A DNA stretch of 64,000 nucleotides from Arthrobotrys musiformis (GCA_036971715.1 JAVHJL010000003.1:2542001-2606000); one strand, 5' to 3'; shown: positions 24,894 to 36,298, counted from the stretch's first letter. Notes: a model not told the origin generated them from the sequence alone. Numbers and translations: made by a program.

Positions 24894-24975
24894 TGGAGAT
24901 GGTAGGAATCGAACCCACACAGGCTGGGGAGACCTGTTTCCAAGCCTAGCATCACACCCACTAGGCCACACCTCC
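24894..24975 (-). tRNA. tRNA-like head of the SINE (class II, serine-like), probably not a functional tRNA
   Basis: The 82 nt form an acceptor stem GGAGGTG/CATCTCC (one G-T pair) with discriminator A, and a T arm GTGGG/CCTAC. Box A is TGGCCTAGTGG (24,958-24,968) and box B is GGTTCGATTCC (24,905-24,915). A 4-bp D stem GCCT/AGGC needs an oversized loop. The anticodon position reads TTGGAAA (GGA, serine), and the length suits a class II tRNA. However, the anticodon stem does not pair well, so I read it as a tRNA-derived pol III promoter of the SINE, not a gene for a working tRNA. Confidence 0.7.
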
Positions 24976-24988
24976 TATTAGAAATTTA
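24976..24988. repeat. Right target-site duplication of the SINE-like element (13 bp)
   Basis: TATTAGAAATTTA, identical to 24,149-24,161. Confidence 0.85.
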
Positions 24989-27528
24989 ATTTTTATATAA
25001 TTAAAAAATAACTTAGAAAATATTAATATAAATTAAATATATCTAAATTATTAAAAATTTACTATATATTTTATATATTAATTCTTAAATCAGTCTTATT
25101 AGAATTCTAAAAAACCTTAATAATATTAAAATAAAATATAATAACTTTACTAAATACAATATTAAAAAAATTTTTAAAAAATTTAATAAAAATAATAAAT
25201 ATCTTATTTAATAATTTTAATCTTATAATTCAGAAAATAATTTCTAATAATTAAAAAAAATATTATTTTTAAATTTATTTAATTTTTTTAAAATAATCTA
25301 AAATACTTATTTAATAAAATATTACAAAATCAAAAAAAAATATATAAATAATTTAAAAAAAACCACTATTTTATAATTTTTATTTATTTATATTTTTAAT
25401 TATATATATATAATTTATTAAATACTAATAATATTTTTTATTCTAATATTCTTTTAATTTTTTTTAATAAATAAAAAAATATTTTTTATTTTATATAATA
25501 TATTAAAATTACTAACAATATATTAATATATATTATTTAAATAATATAATTTATAAATAAAATATTAACTATTAATAATTTAATATACTAAAAAAAAAAA
25601 TTTTAATAAAATATATTTTATATATTATTAAAAATAAAGAATAAAAAAAATTATTTAATTTATAAATTCAACTTTTTATATATATTTTTTATAAAAAGAT
25701 TTATTAAAAAATTAGAATTTTCCATAATACTTTTAAAAAGATCTAAATTATCTAATATAAAACTTTTTTAAAAATATTATTTTATTATAAAAAATTTTAA
25801 AAAATCTTTATTTTTATATTTTATATTTATAATTTTTCCATTATTTGTTAAATAAAAACTTAGATTAAATTTTATTATTTTATTAAAAATAAATTTTAAA
25901 ATAACATAATAAACTAATTTTTTAATATTAAAAAAGTTTTTTTTTTTTTTAGAATTAAAATTTTTTAATTTTTCTAATAATTTTAATTCCATTTTAATAT
26001 AAACCATGTTTTTATAATATTTATTAATAATAATTTATATTTTTTATTAATAATATTTATATTCTAATATAATAATATTCAATTTACTACAAAATCTTTA
26101 AAAATCTTTCTAAATTTTTAATATTTATTTTTAAAAATTAAATATTATTTTTTAATTTTTAAATTTTTTTTATTCTTTTTTTTATTCTTTTTTTTTATAG
26201 TTTTAAAGTAAGTTATTATTTTTTAAAACTCTTTCGCTTTTTTAAATAAATATCCAAAATATAATCTACTAAAAAAAGTTAACTTTAAAAAAAGAAAATA
26301 GAAAATTAGAAAATTATTTATATAAAATAATATTATAATTCTTTTTTTATTTAGTATAAATTAAATATTTTATAAAATTTATTATAATAAAATATTTATA
26401 TTTATTCTAAATATACCTATTATAATTAATTTTTAAAAAAATTAAATTCTTTTATTTTTTTTATTTATTAAATTTTTTTTTTATATTTAAATTCTATTAA
26501 TTCTGATTAAATTTTATAATATTTTAAAATTTTATTTTTTAATATACTTTTATTTAAAAATATTATTTAAATATATCTAATTTTACATACTAAATTATTA
26601 AAATATAAAAGTATTTAAAATTTTAAATTTTAATTTCCAATTTTTAATAGGTTTAGTTATATTTATATATTATTATATTTATATAATTTTATATATAATA
26701 TAGAATTTATTATTTATAATATTTTTAATATAAAATTATTTCTTTAATAGATTTTTTATATAGTAATATTTTTTAACTAAGTTTCTTATATATAAAATAT
26801 ATTATATAAGATTTTTTTATATAGATTTAATATTTCTAATATCTTATTTTCTATTTATAAAATATTTCTATATAAAAATTTTATATAATAAAATTTCTTT
26901 TGAAAAAAAAAATAATATTATATTTATATTATATAATTAATTCTAACTAGATATATAATTTAATATAATAAATATATTTCTAATTCTACACTCTATTTAT
27001 TTTATAAAAAGATTTAATTTATAATTTATTTATTCATCTTATAAATATTTATTTAAAAGAAATAAATCTATTTTTAATATCATATAAAATATATTATTTA
27101 ATATAATATATTTAATTCTATTTAATTAATAAAATTTTAATCTATTAATCTATTTTATTTCTTATATAATGTTTGTTATAATATATATATTAAACATTAA
27201 TTATTAATTTAAATATTTTTTAAAAATATTTAATTTAATAATAAATATTTAATTATTTTATATATAATTTATTTTTTATATAGAAACTTCATTATATATT
27301 TAAAAATCTTTTAAATGATGATAATTTTTAGATCTTTCTTAAAATTCTATTAATTAATTTATTAATTATTTTTATTAATTTATTATTTAATAATAAAGTT
27401 TTAAACAATTTTATAAATTTTTTACTTATCTAATTATATTATACTTTCTATATACAATTTTATTAGTTTTTACTGAATACTAATTGTTCCCTCTAAGAAA
27501 TCTAAATCAATAAAATTAAGAAACCAGT
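24989..27528. other. AT-rich degenerate segment, no gene seen
   Basis: Extremely A/T-rich with no supportable coding region. The longest frame (25,777-26,007, minus) is Lys/Asn/Phe/Ile-rich low complexity, as expected from AT-rich DNA. It does not clearly match the LINE. Probably RIP-decayed transposon sequence. Confidence 0.4.
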
Positions 27529-27576
27529 AAGGTGCTAGACTTGTTTGGAAATCCTGCCAAGGAGACCTGGGCAAGG

Positions 27577-27868
27577 TGTAATACTAATTTAATATTTTAT
27601 GTTTGATTGTTTAATTTATAGATTTATTTTTTATTTAATTTAATATTCTATGTTTGATTGTTTAGTTTATAGATTTATTTTCTGTTTAATTTATTTTGTT
27701 ATTTTTTTTATCAATTGTTTATTTAAATTGCTATATTTGCTATCATATATTTAGAAATTAAGCAACAATTTAAATATTAATCTATATTTATACTAATATA
27801 TTATTCTTGCTTTATAACATTTGTGTATTATCTTAATACCTCGACTAGTCTTTATACGATTTCTTACA
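27577..27868 (-). repeat. LTR-like repeat R4 (short form), TGTAAG...TTACA
   Basis: Read on the minus strand it starts TGTAAGAAATCGTATAAAGA (27,868) and ends ATTACA (27,577). The first ~180 bp match R2 and R3; then two ~45-bp tandem units replace most of the right half. It may be a short solo LTR. The flanks (CAAGG and GAATA) do not form a duplication. Confidence 0.5.
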
Positions 27869-27953
27869 GAATAAACGAAATACAGAATCAAAAGCATGTT
27901 TATTATGGTAAACCATATGTTTAATCGAGACTAGTCATATGGTATGGGCGTGA

Positions 27954-28174
27954 CAATATTTAAATGTCGAATTTATAATTTTAATTCTTATTTAGTTTAT
28001 CATATTATCTTTTTTGTTATTTATATATTTAAACTATTATATTCGTTATTATGTATTTAAAAATCGAACAACGATTTAAGTATTAATTTCTATTTATACT
28101 AATACACTATTCCTATTTTGTGATGTTTGTGTATTATTTTGATACCTTAACTAGTTATTATATCATTTCTTACA
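27954..28174 (-). repeat. LTR-like repeat R5 fragment
   Basis: The minus strand starts TGTAAGAAATGATATAATAA at 28,174 and follows R3 for roughly 150 bp; the other end is unclear. Together with R4 it marks the right flank of the AT-rich block. Confidence 0.45.
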
Positions 28175-28238
28175 ATATGTGTAATATTTTGTTGAATTCT
28201 AATGCATTGTGTGTTCCAGAAAGGCGTCTCCTGACAGA

Positions 28239-28284
28239 ATATCCCATTCAAAAGTTATGGGTAGGTCGGTATTTTCGAAGTTCG
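28239..28284 (-). repeat. Isolated fragment of the LINE 5' terminus at the block boundary
   Basis: About 46 bp (ATTCAAAAGTTATGG, then GGTCGGTATTTTCGAAGTTC) match the extreme 5' end of the LINE (copy 1 at 5977-6021). Nothing further into the element follows on the left. It sits where AT-rich DNA gives way to normal gene-bearing DNA. Confidence 0.65.
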
Positions 28285-28861
28285 GTTATATAAAATACCA
28301 TATTACTACTATATCACTACCGTATCAATCCCACCTGGTTTACTGGCACAGTACGTATAATAAGAATATTTATATGCTTGGTTTAGTGATTGCGACCTTG
28401 TAGCCCTGCCTATTGCAACGGTGTGCAAACCGATAACGCACAGCATTTTCCAATGTCTGAGTTGTTTGAAAGTAGCTACCGGGTTACAATCTGATGGAGC
28501 CCGGGGATATTTGCTTCAGGTAAGTGGATAGGTAAGTACTTATTTACCTAGGTTGATTAAGTACCTATTTAAAATGAATATGGTGTCGGCATGTGCACAT
28601 GTGCACATGTGTACGCATGGGAGCCGCATGCCAAGACACCACACTCTGTTGACTTCGGGTGACGGTGTCAACTGCTCAAGGATCATGTTCCCCAACATTC
28701 TACTCTTGGCGAAGCTTCGGTACATATAAATACGAGTTTGAGAGTCATGCTCCTCTGAGCCGACGTGGAAACATCGACTCTCCGAATAGCTTAATTGACA
28801 CCTCAGATATCCAACTAACCGGACCGACATCAACGAGTTGTAACGATTACGAAGCGTAAAA
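28285..28861. other. Spacer between the AT-rich block and the first gene
   Basis: Base composition is normal from here on. It contains a CACATGTGCACATGTG palindromic tract near 28,594-28,612 and no convincing gene. The right part should hold the promoter and leader of the TLC-domain gene. Confidence 0.4.
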
Positions 28862-29899
28862 ATGAAGGATCCATTCCCGCCATGCCCGGAAGCCATCGTC
28901 AGAGCCGTGACACCAATTTGCGATGCACTTGGTTTCGAAACTCTCCCGAATCATTTCCACGAAGTCATAGGTGCTTTTCTTCTATACCATTTTACAAATG
29001 TTTACCTGTCTCCACTCATCTCGCCACTGCTCTTCCCTAAAACCTATCGTTCCTTCAACAAGCGAAATCGAATCAACTGGGATATCCATGTTGTATCTCT
29101 CGTCCAGAGCACATTAATCTGCATCATCTCGCTATACGCAATGGCCGTCGATCAAGAGAGATCTGAGATGGATGTAAAACAACGTGTTTGGGGCTACACT
29201 GGACTTCTTGGAATGACACAGGCATTTGGCGCTGGCTATTTCCTCTGGGATCTGATGGTTAGCACGCAGTACCTGGGTATTTTTGGACCTGGACTTCTTG
29301 CGCACGCGATCTGTGCCCTCTGCGTCTTTTCCTTAGGTTTCGTATGAGCTACTATCCTCAAATTTGTACCCACAGCCCCACTACTAACAACAATACAGAG
29401 ACCGTTCGTCAACTACTACGCCCCAACCTTCTTGCTCTATGAGCTCTCTTCTCCGTTTCTCAATTTCCATTGGTTTATGGACAAACTAGAGATGACCGGT
29501 TCGACCTTGCAGCTCGTAAATGGAATTTGCCTTCTCTTGGTTTTTTTCTCCTGTCGGCTAGTCTACGGTACCTATTCTTCTTTTCGGGTAGGCTCGGACA
29601 TCTACTCGGCATGGCAGAACCCACCGCACGATATCGTCGAGCAGGGGCGAACAGTTCCTGCTTGGTTGGCTCTCTCTTATGTGACTAGCAACCTAATTTT
29701 GCATTTCCTCAACTTTTATTGGTTTGGCAAGATGATCGACGCTTTGAGGAGGAGATTTGACTCTGCAAAATCGACATCTAGTTCCCCCAACAAGGAAGGC
29801 TCGGTAGCGGGCGAAGACGAGGTCAGCATTGAAGGAACAGATCTCAAGATCCCGGCTTCCTCTCAAATACATCAAGGTGGTGTGAGGCAGCGGAAATAG
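28862..29899 (+). CDS. TLC-domain membrane protein (TMEM56/TLCD-like)
   Basis: Two exons, 28,862-29,341 and 29,399-29,899, give 326 residues. The intron (GTATGA...CTAAC...CAG) is phase 0 and joins ...SLGF to RPFVNYYAPTFLLYELSSPF, the conserved TLC core. Several hydrophobic helices are visible (residues about 38-58, 75-98, 110-130, 140-160, 190-210, 245-265) with a hydrophilic Ser/Glu-rich tail ending in VRQRK. TLC proteins (TRAM-LAG1-CLN8) sit in the ER or related membranes and act on or sense lipids. This subgroup lacks the ceramide-synthase signature, so the exact role is unknown. The start is the first ATG of the frame. Confidence 0.85.
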
Positions 29900-31811
29900 T
29901 AGGGCTTATCTTCTGGGTTGGAAGGTTCTGTGATATGTGGTGGACGGCCGAATCTATCTGTGGTTGCTGGGACCGTTCTTCCTACGGGCTTATGGCGGTT
30001 GGATCAACAAAATGCTACGAAATGTAGCTTTGGAAATAGGGGTTTATCTGAGACCCACACTATTCGGGCAAGTTTACTACAAAGTCGGATCTTATCAACC
30101 TTTTGTTTACCTCATCAACCCCATTTCCCCCCCCCCCCCCCTTAGCATTTCCAGCTCCCCCTCGTAGCGATTGTGGCGTTGAGGGCTTTTTTTTTTTTTT
30201 TCCCCCACGAGCCTCTTAAATATCGACGTCTTAATCATAGACCGTGGGATACATATCTGTACTGTTGTAATTAGAGGAGGTTGCTCAGGTGTTAAATGGC
30301 CTGATAGTATTACTTGTTGACCGGTCCTAGATATATTTTTCTTGGCGCACACAACACGGGTTTTATTTTGGTATAAAATACATAGGTACCTAATCACTTA
30401 AGTAGGTCCCTATATTCCTTGTACTACTTGTCGATCGGGTCTTTGGTTGGAATGGCGCCGCAAATGGTTGGTATGGATTACCTGCTTGGGGAATAAGGGA
30501 TTCAAATTGGCCGCCTGGCGATAATTACTTACTTAAGCATTGTGGTTTATTTGACATAACCCGCATTTGGAGCGGCGTTTGGTATACGAAGATGCACGCC
30601 GTTGGAGGGTGTTTTTAGATACCCCTAGCATTGACTGTTATCTCTGCGGCTATATGTAAAAAATAATTTGAGTTATTCCCACTAAGTACCTCAGTACCTA
30701 GTAGACAAGTGCTTTCAGAGGAGAGAGATAGTAGCATGAAACACTGTACGTGTACCAATATGCAATCCCTAGCGTGCTGATTCCCAGCAAGTATGTATGG
30801 CTAGTTTGAATGAATTCTATATAAAATTATTTTTCCTTTCAAATCTACTTTCTCCTTTTAGCTGCACATGCACATGCGCGCGTCCATACGTCGTCATCGG
30901 TATCACCGGCATCATGCATTATCATTATATCTAGCGCTTGCCGCGCTGTTCTGTGTGGAGGAATGTGTTGTGGTTGTGTTGTGGTTGTGGTTGTTGCTGG
31001 GAAGCTCTGTGATTGGCTGAGGTGACGACCTTGTCCTGTTCGCGATGTGTTGTGACCTGACCATCATCATCACAACACAAGCGAAGACAAAACATAATAT
31101 TTGTCGCTGCTCCTTTTCTGTCCACTTCATCTTGCAGTAGAGGTACACCGCGAGGAGTTCTTCCCACTTCCCTCAAACACAGGAGCGTCAGTGCAACTTC
31201 CGAACGACAAATATTTTACCAGTTACACCATTCTGAAGCGCCTGTGGAATCGAACTGATAGAGTTTTAGTACTTCGCGTATCGCCACCCTTACGATTTTT
31301 TCTTTCTCGGAAAACACGGCCGACGAGAGAGTCGTCGGCGGTTTGAAAGCGTTCTCTGCGCTATTCACTTTGGTTCTCGACTAATTTCCACAAGAACACT
31401 ATTTCTTAGTCGACTACTTTGGATAGACTGGTCTACTAAATTCCCTGGATCGAGGCAATGCGACTCGCAAAAGTCAACATATTACGAACTGGTTCATCGA
31501 CAACCAACCATGGCCCCAAGCACCCTACATCCATGACCTTTTCATCGGACAGAAATGTAGTCGGCGTTTTTTGGTATATCAGGGAGGAGCTGGATGATAA
31601 TGAGGCATGATTGTTCTGTCTCGCCTCCAGGCTATTATCGTGGGCTATACTGACGTGAAGTCTACAGGCGCGGAAAATCGCACGATCCAAGCAAGCGAAC
31701 GGCCATCGTGGTAATATTTTCCATGGCTCAGCCGAGAGAGTCTGGCAAAGGGTACGAAGACCCGCATACCTCCATGATAGCGTGGAGGGAAATTTTCTAA
31801 CGATTTTACAG
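29900..31811. other. Intergenic region, 1.9 kb
   Basis: No gene is supported. It contains homopolymer runs (C at about 30,129-30,142, T at about 30,188-30,202) and CAACCACAAC-type repeats near 30,960-31,020. The right third probably carries the promoter, leader and an unresolved first exon of the next gene: a branch-point/acceptor signal (TTTTCTAACGATTTTACAG) ends at 31,811. Confidence 0.4.
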
Positions 31812-33201
31812 AGTGATAGCCGTAGGAATCGTTCCCATACAAAGCAAGAAAGTGCAAAGGCCGAAACATGGCCGGAAAGTTTCGCTGGTCGTTCTTACGG
31901 GTTGCTCTCGGACGAAGAAGACGACGAGGAGGGGGCCTCTGATGGGCCTGATTTAATGGACCACCAACCATCCTCGCAACAGAGCTATCTCTCATCAACC
32001 ACACAACAAGACCCGCTTTCGCCTCCTCTATCCCCTTCGCCTGGTCGGGAAGGTCTCAATATAACTCCACGAAAACAAGAAGACCGCGTGCCCCAAATGC
32101 CAGGATCCTTTGTTTTTGAAGAAGATGCACCTTCATCGCCAGCCTTTTCTTCAAGCATGACCGAGTCAACCCAAAATGTTCCAGATTTTTTGTATTCGAC
32201 GCCTGCTAGGCCCTCCTACATCAATCCCGGCCTCGCATTGGAAAGCCGCTATGATAGTTCGTCATCATTGCCCCAGCACTCTAAATTCGATATGACGCCC
32301 CGGCAACTAGCGGCTTTCTCGCGTAGAAAACAAGAGTTTGAACGTTTGCTGGAACGTCCCACAACCCCATCCTTGATGAGTGATGCAGGTGTTGACGATT
32401 GGGAGATTTCCGACAAAGACCGAGCAGAACGTGAGAGACGCAGGAAAGACCTTCAAAGGTTCCGACTAGAGAGACAAAAGCGGTTACGCCTCGAAACCCG
32501 TTCTGATGGGCAAATAAGCGCAGAGGCTGGTAGAAAAAGGCCGCGTGGATCTTTCGAACAGCCTGATTCTGAACCATTGGCCGAACAGGCTCCTGCAAAG
32601 AGGAGCCGCTCATCAGAGCTGTTTGCCCGGGCGCTGGATCGGGAATCGCGGGTTGATTTCAAACCTTCTGAGTATAAACTAACGCTAGAGGATAGTCCTA
32701 TGACTATCCAGACTCCGGATGATGTGCATCGAAGCACACAGGAGAGCGAGGCCGCATCGCTCCCGACAAGTGCGTACTCCGCACCCACACCATCCCCGTC
32801 GCCTCCTTTGCCGTCGGAAACGGCCTTTTCTAAGCATGCCCAGCTTCATATGCCAAAAGTGCCCTCAGGGCTTCGAAAGGCTGTCAACATTTCCAGTTCC
32901 CCTAATACCTCGCCCATGAAAGGAGGGCAGTCTTTCCAAGACCGTTGCATTGAGGCTGATTCGGCTGCGAAAATCGATATCTGTCGGTCAGCAATCGATA
33001 CTGTAAGTTGTATTCATGATTGTTGTGTCGTCCCTTCTCTTCTTAAATTAACATTGGTTTTAGTTTCAGCGGTCCTCCCTCCTCACATTTCAATTCCCTC
33101 CTCTCAAACCTTCACTAGCAAGCCAGGTTAAGCCTGAAGTTGTTCGAGAGTTGACTAAATATCTCCAATCACACCCGCTGAAAGTCTCGCCAGTTCAATG
33201 A
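31812..33201 (+). CDS. Unrecognised disordered, charged protein (N-terminal exon not resolved)
   Basis: The frame is open from the acceptor at 31,811 to 33,002, followed by an intron (GTAAGT...TTTCAG, 33,003-33,069) and a last exon 33,070-33,201, giving at least 440 residues. No in-frame ATG lies near the acceptor; the first Met is about 50 residues in, so an upstream exon is likely. The protein is Ser/Pro-rich with an acidic patch (LLSDEEDDEEG) and a long Arg/Glu-rich helix (SDKDRAERERRRKDLQRF). It has basic NLS-like clusters (RKRPRGS, PAKRSRSS) and a short ordered-looking C-terminus. I recognise no domain. A nuclear role is a guess from the basic clusters. Confidence 0.6.
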
Positions 33202-33928
33202 CTGGGTATAACCCAATGGTTGTTTGGGTACCCCAGTGGTGCAATATATTTGACTTCCTCCGCTTGTATAAAACAATGACCCTCTGCCTGGTAACATAGT
33301 GCTGCCTTTGTAAAACTTGTTTTTCTTATTCATCATCTTCTTCCCTCCCCCCCTTTTTTTTTTTGGCGACATACGCTTCTTGTTTTGTTGAAGGAACACT
33401 CCTACTTTAGCGCCTTATTAGTTTTCTTTTTCTGGCGATTGATTGATTTGAGTTGTTCAGTAGCATTGAGTACCAAGCCCATGACTAACTAATAGAAGGC
33501 TCGTATCCCACAAATGAACAACTGAGCGGATATCTGATGAACAGTAAATATGTACCTGAGTATAGCGTCTGTAGCCTCAAGTAGTTGGAGTGTATCACCT
33601 GGCCCTGTTGAGGTGTCACATGCTTCTGTCGCTTGTTGGCCCATGTAATACTGCCAAGAACATCCACAACCCTCAGAAAAGCCTTCTTGACCGCGTGGGG
33701 CATCTCATCGCAAATCACATCAAAGAAATGACACAAACCGCCTGTGTCGTCGATATCCCGACTACCCGCAGGAGTTCATTTTGGGCGGTCCAATTTATTA
33801 CTTCGGCCTGAACGCCTCGTATCTCTTTCTTCAACGATGACCTGAAGGCCAAACGTGATTTCAGCCTCCTGGTGGTTTCCGTCCCATCCCGAAATTATAA
33901 GCTCACGATACTGAGCGGCCGAGTTACC
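33202..33928. other. Intergenic region
   Basis: No gene is supported. It contains a T run (about 33,353-33,364) in the probable 3' UTR of the preceding gene and the likely promoter of DGK1. Confidence 0.4.
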
Positions 33929-35077
33929 ATGTCATCCCATCCTCCCACAGAATCTAGAGGATCGCCTTTATCAACCTTATCGCCCCAAATGCACGCCGCC
34001 CCCGAGATCCCACAACTTCGGAAAACATCCCCTCCCCCCCCCAAAGATAACATTACCACTGCGACATATGAGCCGGTTTCAGACACGGAGTCCCGAGCGA
34101 GAGCAAGGTTTCGATCGAAATCTCCAGGTCTCAGGGGAAGCAACCATAGCGAGCCAACCGCCACCGCTCCTGTAACGCCGAAAAATTCCAATGGGTTTCT
34201 TTCGCCTCCGTCGACTGGCTGGAGGAGTTTTTCGAGAAGCCCCAGCCCGCTGGGCTTGATACCAATTCATCAAACTTTTCGACAGCTTGTAAGTTGGAGC
34301 ATACTATTCTGAGATGCCCTGGGGAAATTTGGGCATATGATATATGAAATTCTGGCTAATACTATCTGGAATTAGGTTCATCGACACGAAGTCCCTCGGA
34401 AAGTACTCCATGTATCTATTGGATTTCTCGTTCTACATCTCTACAAGACCGGAGTGCAACCTGCGACTCTAACCCCAGTACTTGGCTACGCGCTAGTGCC
34501 TATCGTTTCGGCCGATGTACTGAGGTTTGTCTCGCCTTCCTTCAATTGGCTTTATATTAGAGTCCTTGGTGCCCTGATGCGAGAGTCGGAGTTCTCTGGT
34601 TGGAACGGCGTAATTTGGTATATGATCGGCACATGGACAGTACTCGCAGTATTTCCCAAAGATATCGCGACGCTTTCCATCCTCCTTTTGTCGTGGTGCG
34701 ATACTGCAGCAAGCACATTCGGAAGGTTGTTCGGGCGGCATACTCCTCAAATACGGAAGGGCAAGAGCTTCGCTGGCTCTCTAGCAGCCTTTGTTGTTGG
34801 GAGTGCTGCCACCGCGTATTTCTATGGGAAACTGGTCCCGGATACGCCGTTTTGGCCAGATGACCCAACTCCCGCGCTCAGCTACCTCGGCGGGCTTCGG
34901 TTACCGGTAGTAGAGGAGGTCGGAGGGTCGATAGCGCTAGGGATTGTCAGTGTGGTTACGGGCTTGATAGGTTCTGTCAGTGAGTTGACTGATGTCTGGG
35001 GCTTGGACGATAATGTTGTGATTCCTGTCCTCAGCGCAGCTGGCATTTGGGGATTCTTCCGGATTTTTGCCGCATAG
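33929..35077 (+). CDS. DGK1: CTP-dependent diacylglycerol kinase, Dgk1-like
   Basis: Exons 33,929-34,288 and 34,376-35,077 give 353 residues; the intron is phase 0 (GTAAGT...TTAG). The first ~115 residues are Ser/Pro-rich and disordered. The junction creates RQLVHRHEVPRKVLHVSIGF, the start of the membrane domain, which continues with several hydrophobic helices. The CTP-transferase-like core is SWCDTAASTFGRLFGR, then RKGKSFAGSLAAF. Yeast Dgk1 makes phosphatidate from diacylglycerol and CTP at the ER and nuclear membrane, opposing the Pah1 phosphatase; the same is expected here. The ATG at 33,929 (ACCATGT) is the first Met of the frame. The SEC59/cytidylyltransferase family is related, but fold and length fit Dgk1 best. 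Confidence 0.88.
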
Positions 35078-35335
35078 ATATACTTGCTTTTTAATGCAGT
35101 AGAGATTGCTTTTTTTTTTAACATTCATATGAGGGATTGCTACTTCTCCACACATAAACAGGCGTCGGCCATGATTTCAAGGTTTTCACAGGACTCCGTA
35201 TTCTTTTCGACGATAAGGGTATATGCCCGACTTGTTAATCCTGCGTAGTAAAGCTACAGTACCAGCTGACGAACATTCCTCTCATCCCTCGTGCTCAGGC
35301 CGTTGCTTTTTGATATCTTCGAAGCTTCGTTTGAG

Positions 35336-35976
35336 CTATGTCGAGTATATTCCCTGGGTTGCAAGCGGGTTTGCGTGAAGTGTAATTTTTAGGATATGTA
35401 CTTTTTCTAGCGGTCGGTTCTTCTTGTCAACTGCAAGTTTCTCAAATTTCTCCAGTGTACCACCCTCTTCAGCGCCGTCGATGACTTTCCCAAATACAGT
35501 ATTCTTGCCGTCTAGGTGAGCATGCTTCGCATATGTGATAAAAAACTGAGTGCCGTTTGTATTGGGTTGTCCAGAGTTAGCCATCGAGACCATGCCCCGG
35601 ACGTTGTGCCTCAAAGAGGGTCTAATCTCATCCTCGAACGGGCCCCCATAGATTGGAATTCCAAGGGATTTGCCAGGGTTGGTGGGCGACGGGTCTCCAG
35701 TTTGAAGGATAAAACTCGGAATCGAGCGGTGGAAAACACAGCCGTCGTAGTAACCTGAGGCGCAGAGTGCAAGGAAATTCTACGGGACATCTTTTATTAT
35801 TTACTTCGAGGAGTCTGATGGTGTATTGGTGGGAAGTACCTCCGCAGTTTTGGGAACGGCTTCACAAAATACCTCGATCTTAAGATCGCCTAGTTCGGTG
35901 TGGAGCTATATATTCGGGCGAGTGTTTAGCGGAGAGCTAAATAGAGGATAGAAGGGAAGCGTACCGTGACGGACAT
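35336..35976 (-). CDS. cyp10: Peptidyl-prolyl cis-trans isomerase, PPIL3-type cyclophilin
   Basis: Three exons: 35,976-35,965 (only 12 nt), 35,905-35,840 and 35,779-35,336, giving 173 residues. The protein starts MSVTLHTELGDLKIEVFCE and keeps the cyclophilin core: FHRSIPSFILQTGDP (catalytic Arg44), GGPFEDE, NTNGTQFFIT and HLDGKNTVFGKVIDG. The early MSVTLHT start and the short loops are typical of the single-domain PPIL3/cyclophilin-10 group, which associates with the spliceosome and speeds proline isomerisation. A short C-terminal extension (ANPLATQGIYST) follows the last conserved strand. Introns are 59 and 60 bp. VMA6 lies upstream on the same strand. Confidence 0.9.
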
Positions 35977-36298
35977 TACGGCGATACCGAAGGGGACATC
36001 GAGGCTTCGGTGAGGATAGGTAAAGGGTAATGCAAGAGGCGAGTATTTTGCTGGGGTCCTGGGAGCGAACCACGAGATATGAAATATGTGAAGAGGTATT
36101 GGCGTTTTTGCCAAGTTTTATCAATAGCCACAATCCAACTTGTCATTCGACCTGGGCCACAAGCTTACCAAAGCAATAAGCTTGATTGTTTGAAAATACA
36201 TCATGAATCACCAAGATTTAAGTAGCCACTAATGTACATACATACACGCTAAGAACATCAATTGTTGCAACCGACCCGCCAGAATAATAACGCCATTA

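Larger units (their letters stand above)
24162..24975 (-). mobile_element. Putative SINE: tRNA-like head, LINE-derived 3' tail, 814 bp
   Basis: On the minus strand it starts exactly at GGAGGTG (24,975), the first base of a tRNA-like acceptor stem, with pol III A and B boxes. The body has an ATTTTCGGG hairpin (24,844-24,876) and tandem palindromes (24,557-24,701). A 43-bp block (24,380-24,422) matches the LINE 3' UTR (497-539) with one mismatch. The last 39 bp before the (TAA)n tail (24,179-24,217) are identical to the LINE tail (281-319). A perfect 13-bp duplication flanks it. It is far less AT-rich than its surroundings and has no long open frame. Known fungal SINEs have this design. Transposition by the LINE machinery is inferred from the shared tail. 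Confidence 0.85.

Noticed and set aside
24894..24975. A functional nuclear tRNA gene
   Set aside because: The boxes and acceptor stem are good, but the anticodon stem is not paired, the D loop is oversized, and the sequence is exactly the 5' end of an element with target duplications. It fits a SINE head better.
28540..28896. 118-codon minus-strand frame overlapping the TLC gene start
   Set aside because: No motif, and it overlaps the well-supported TLC-domain gene on the other strand.
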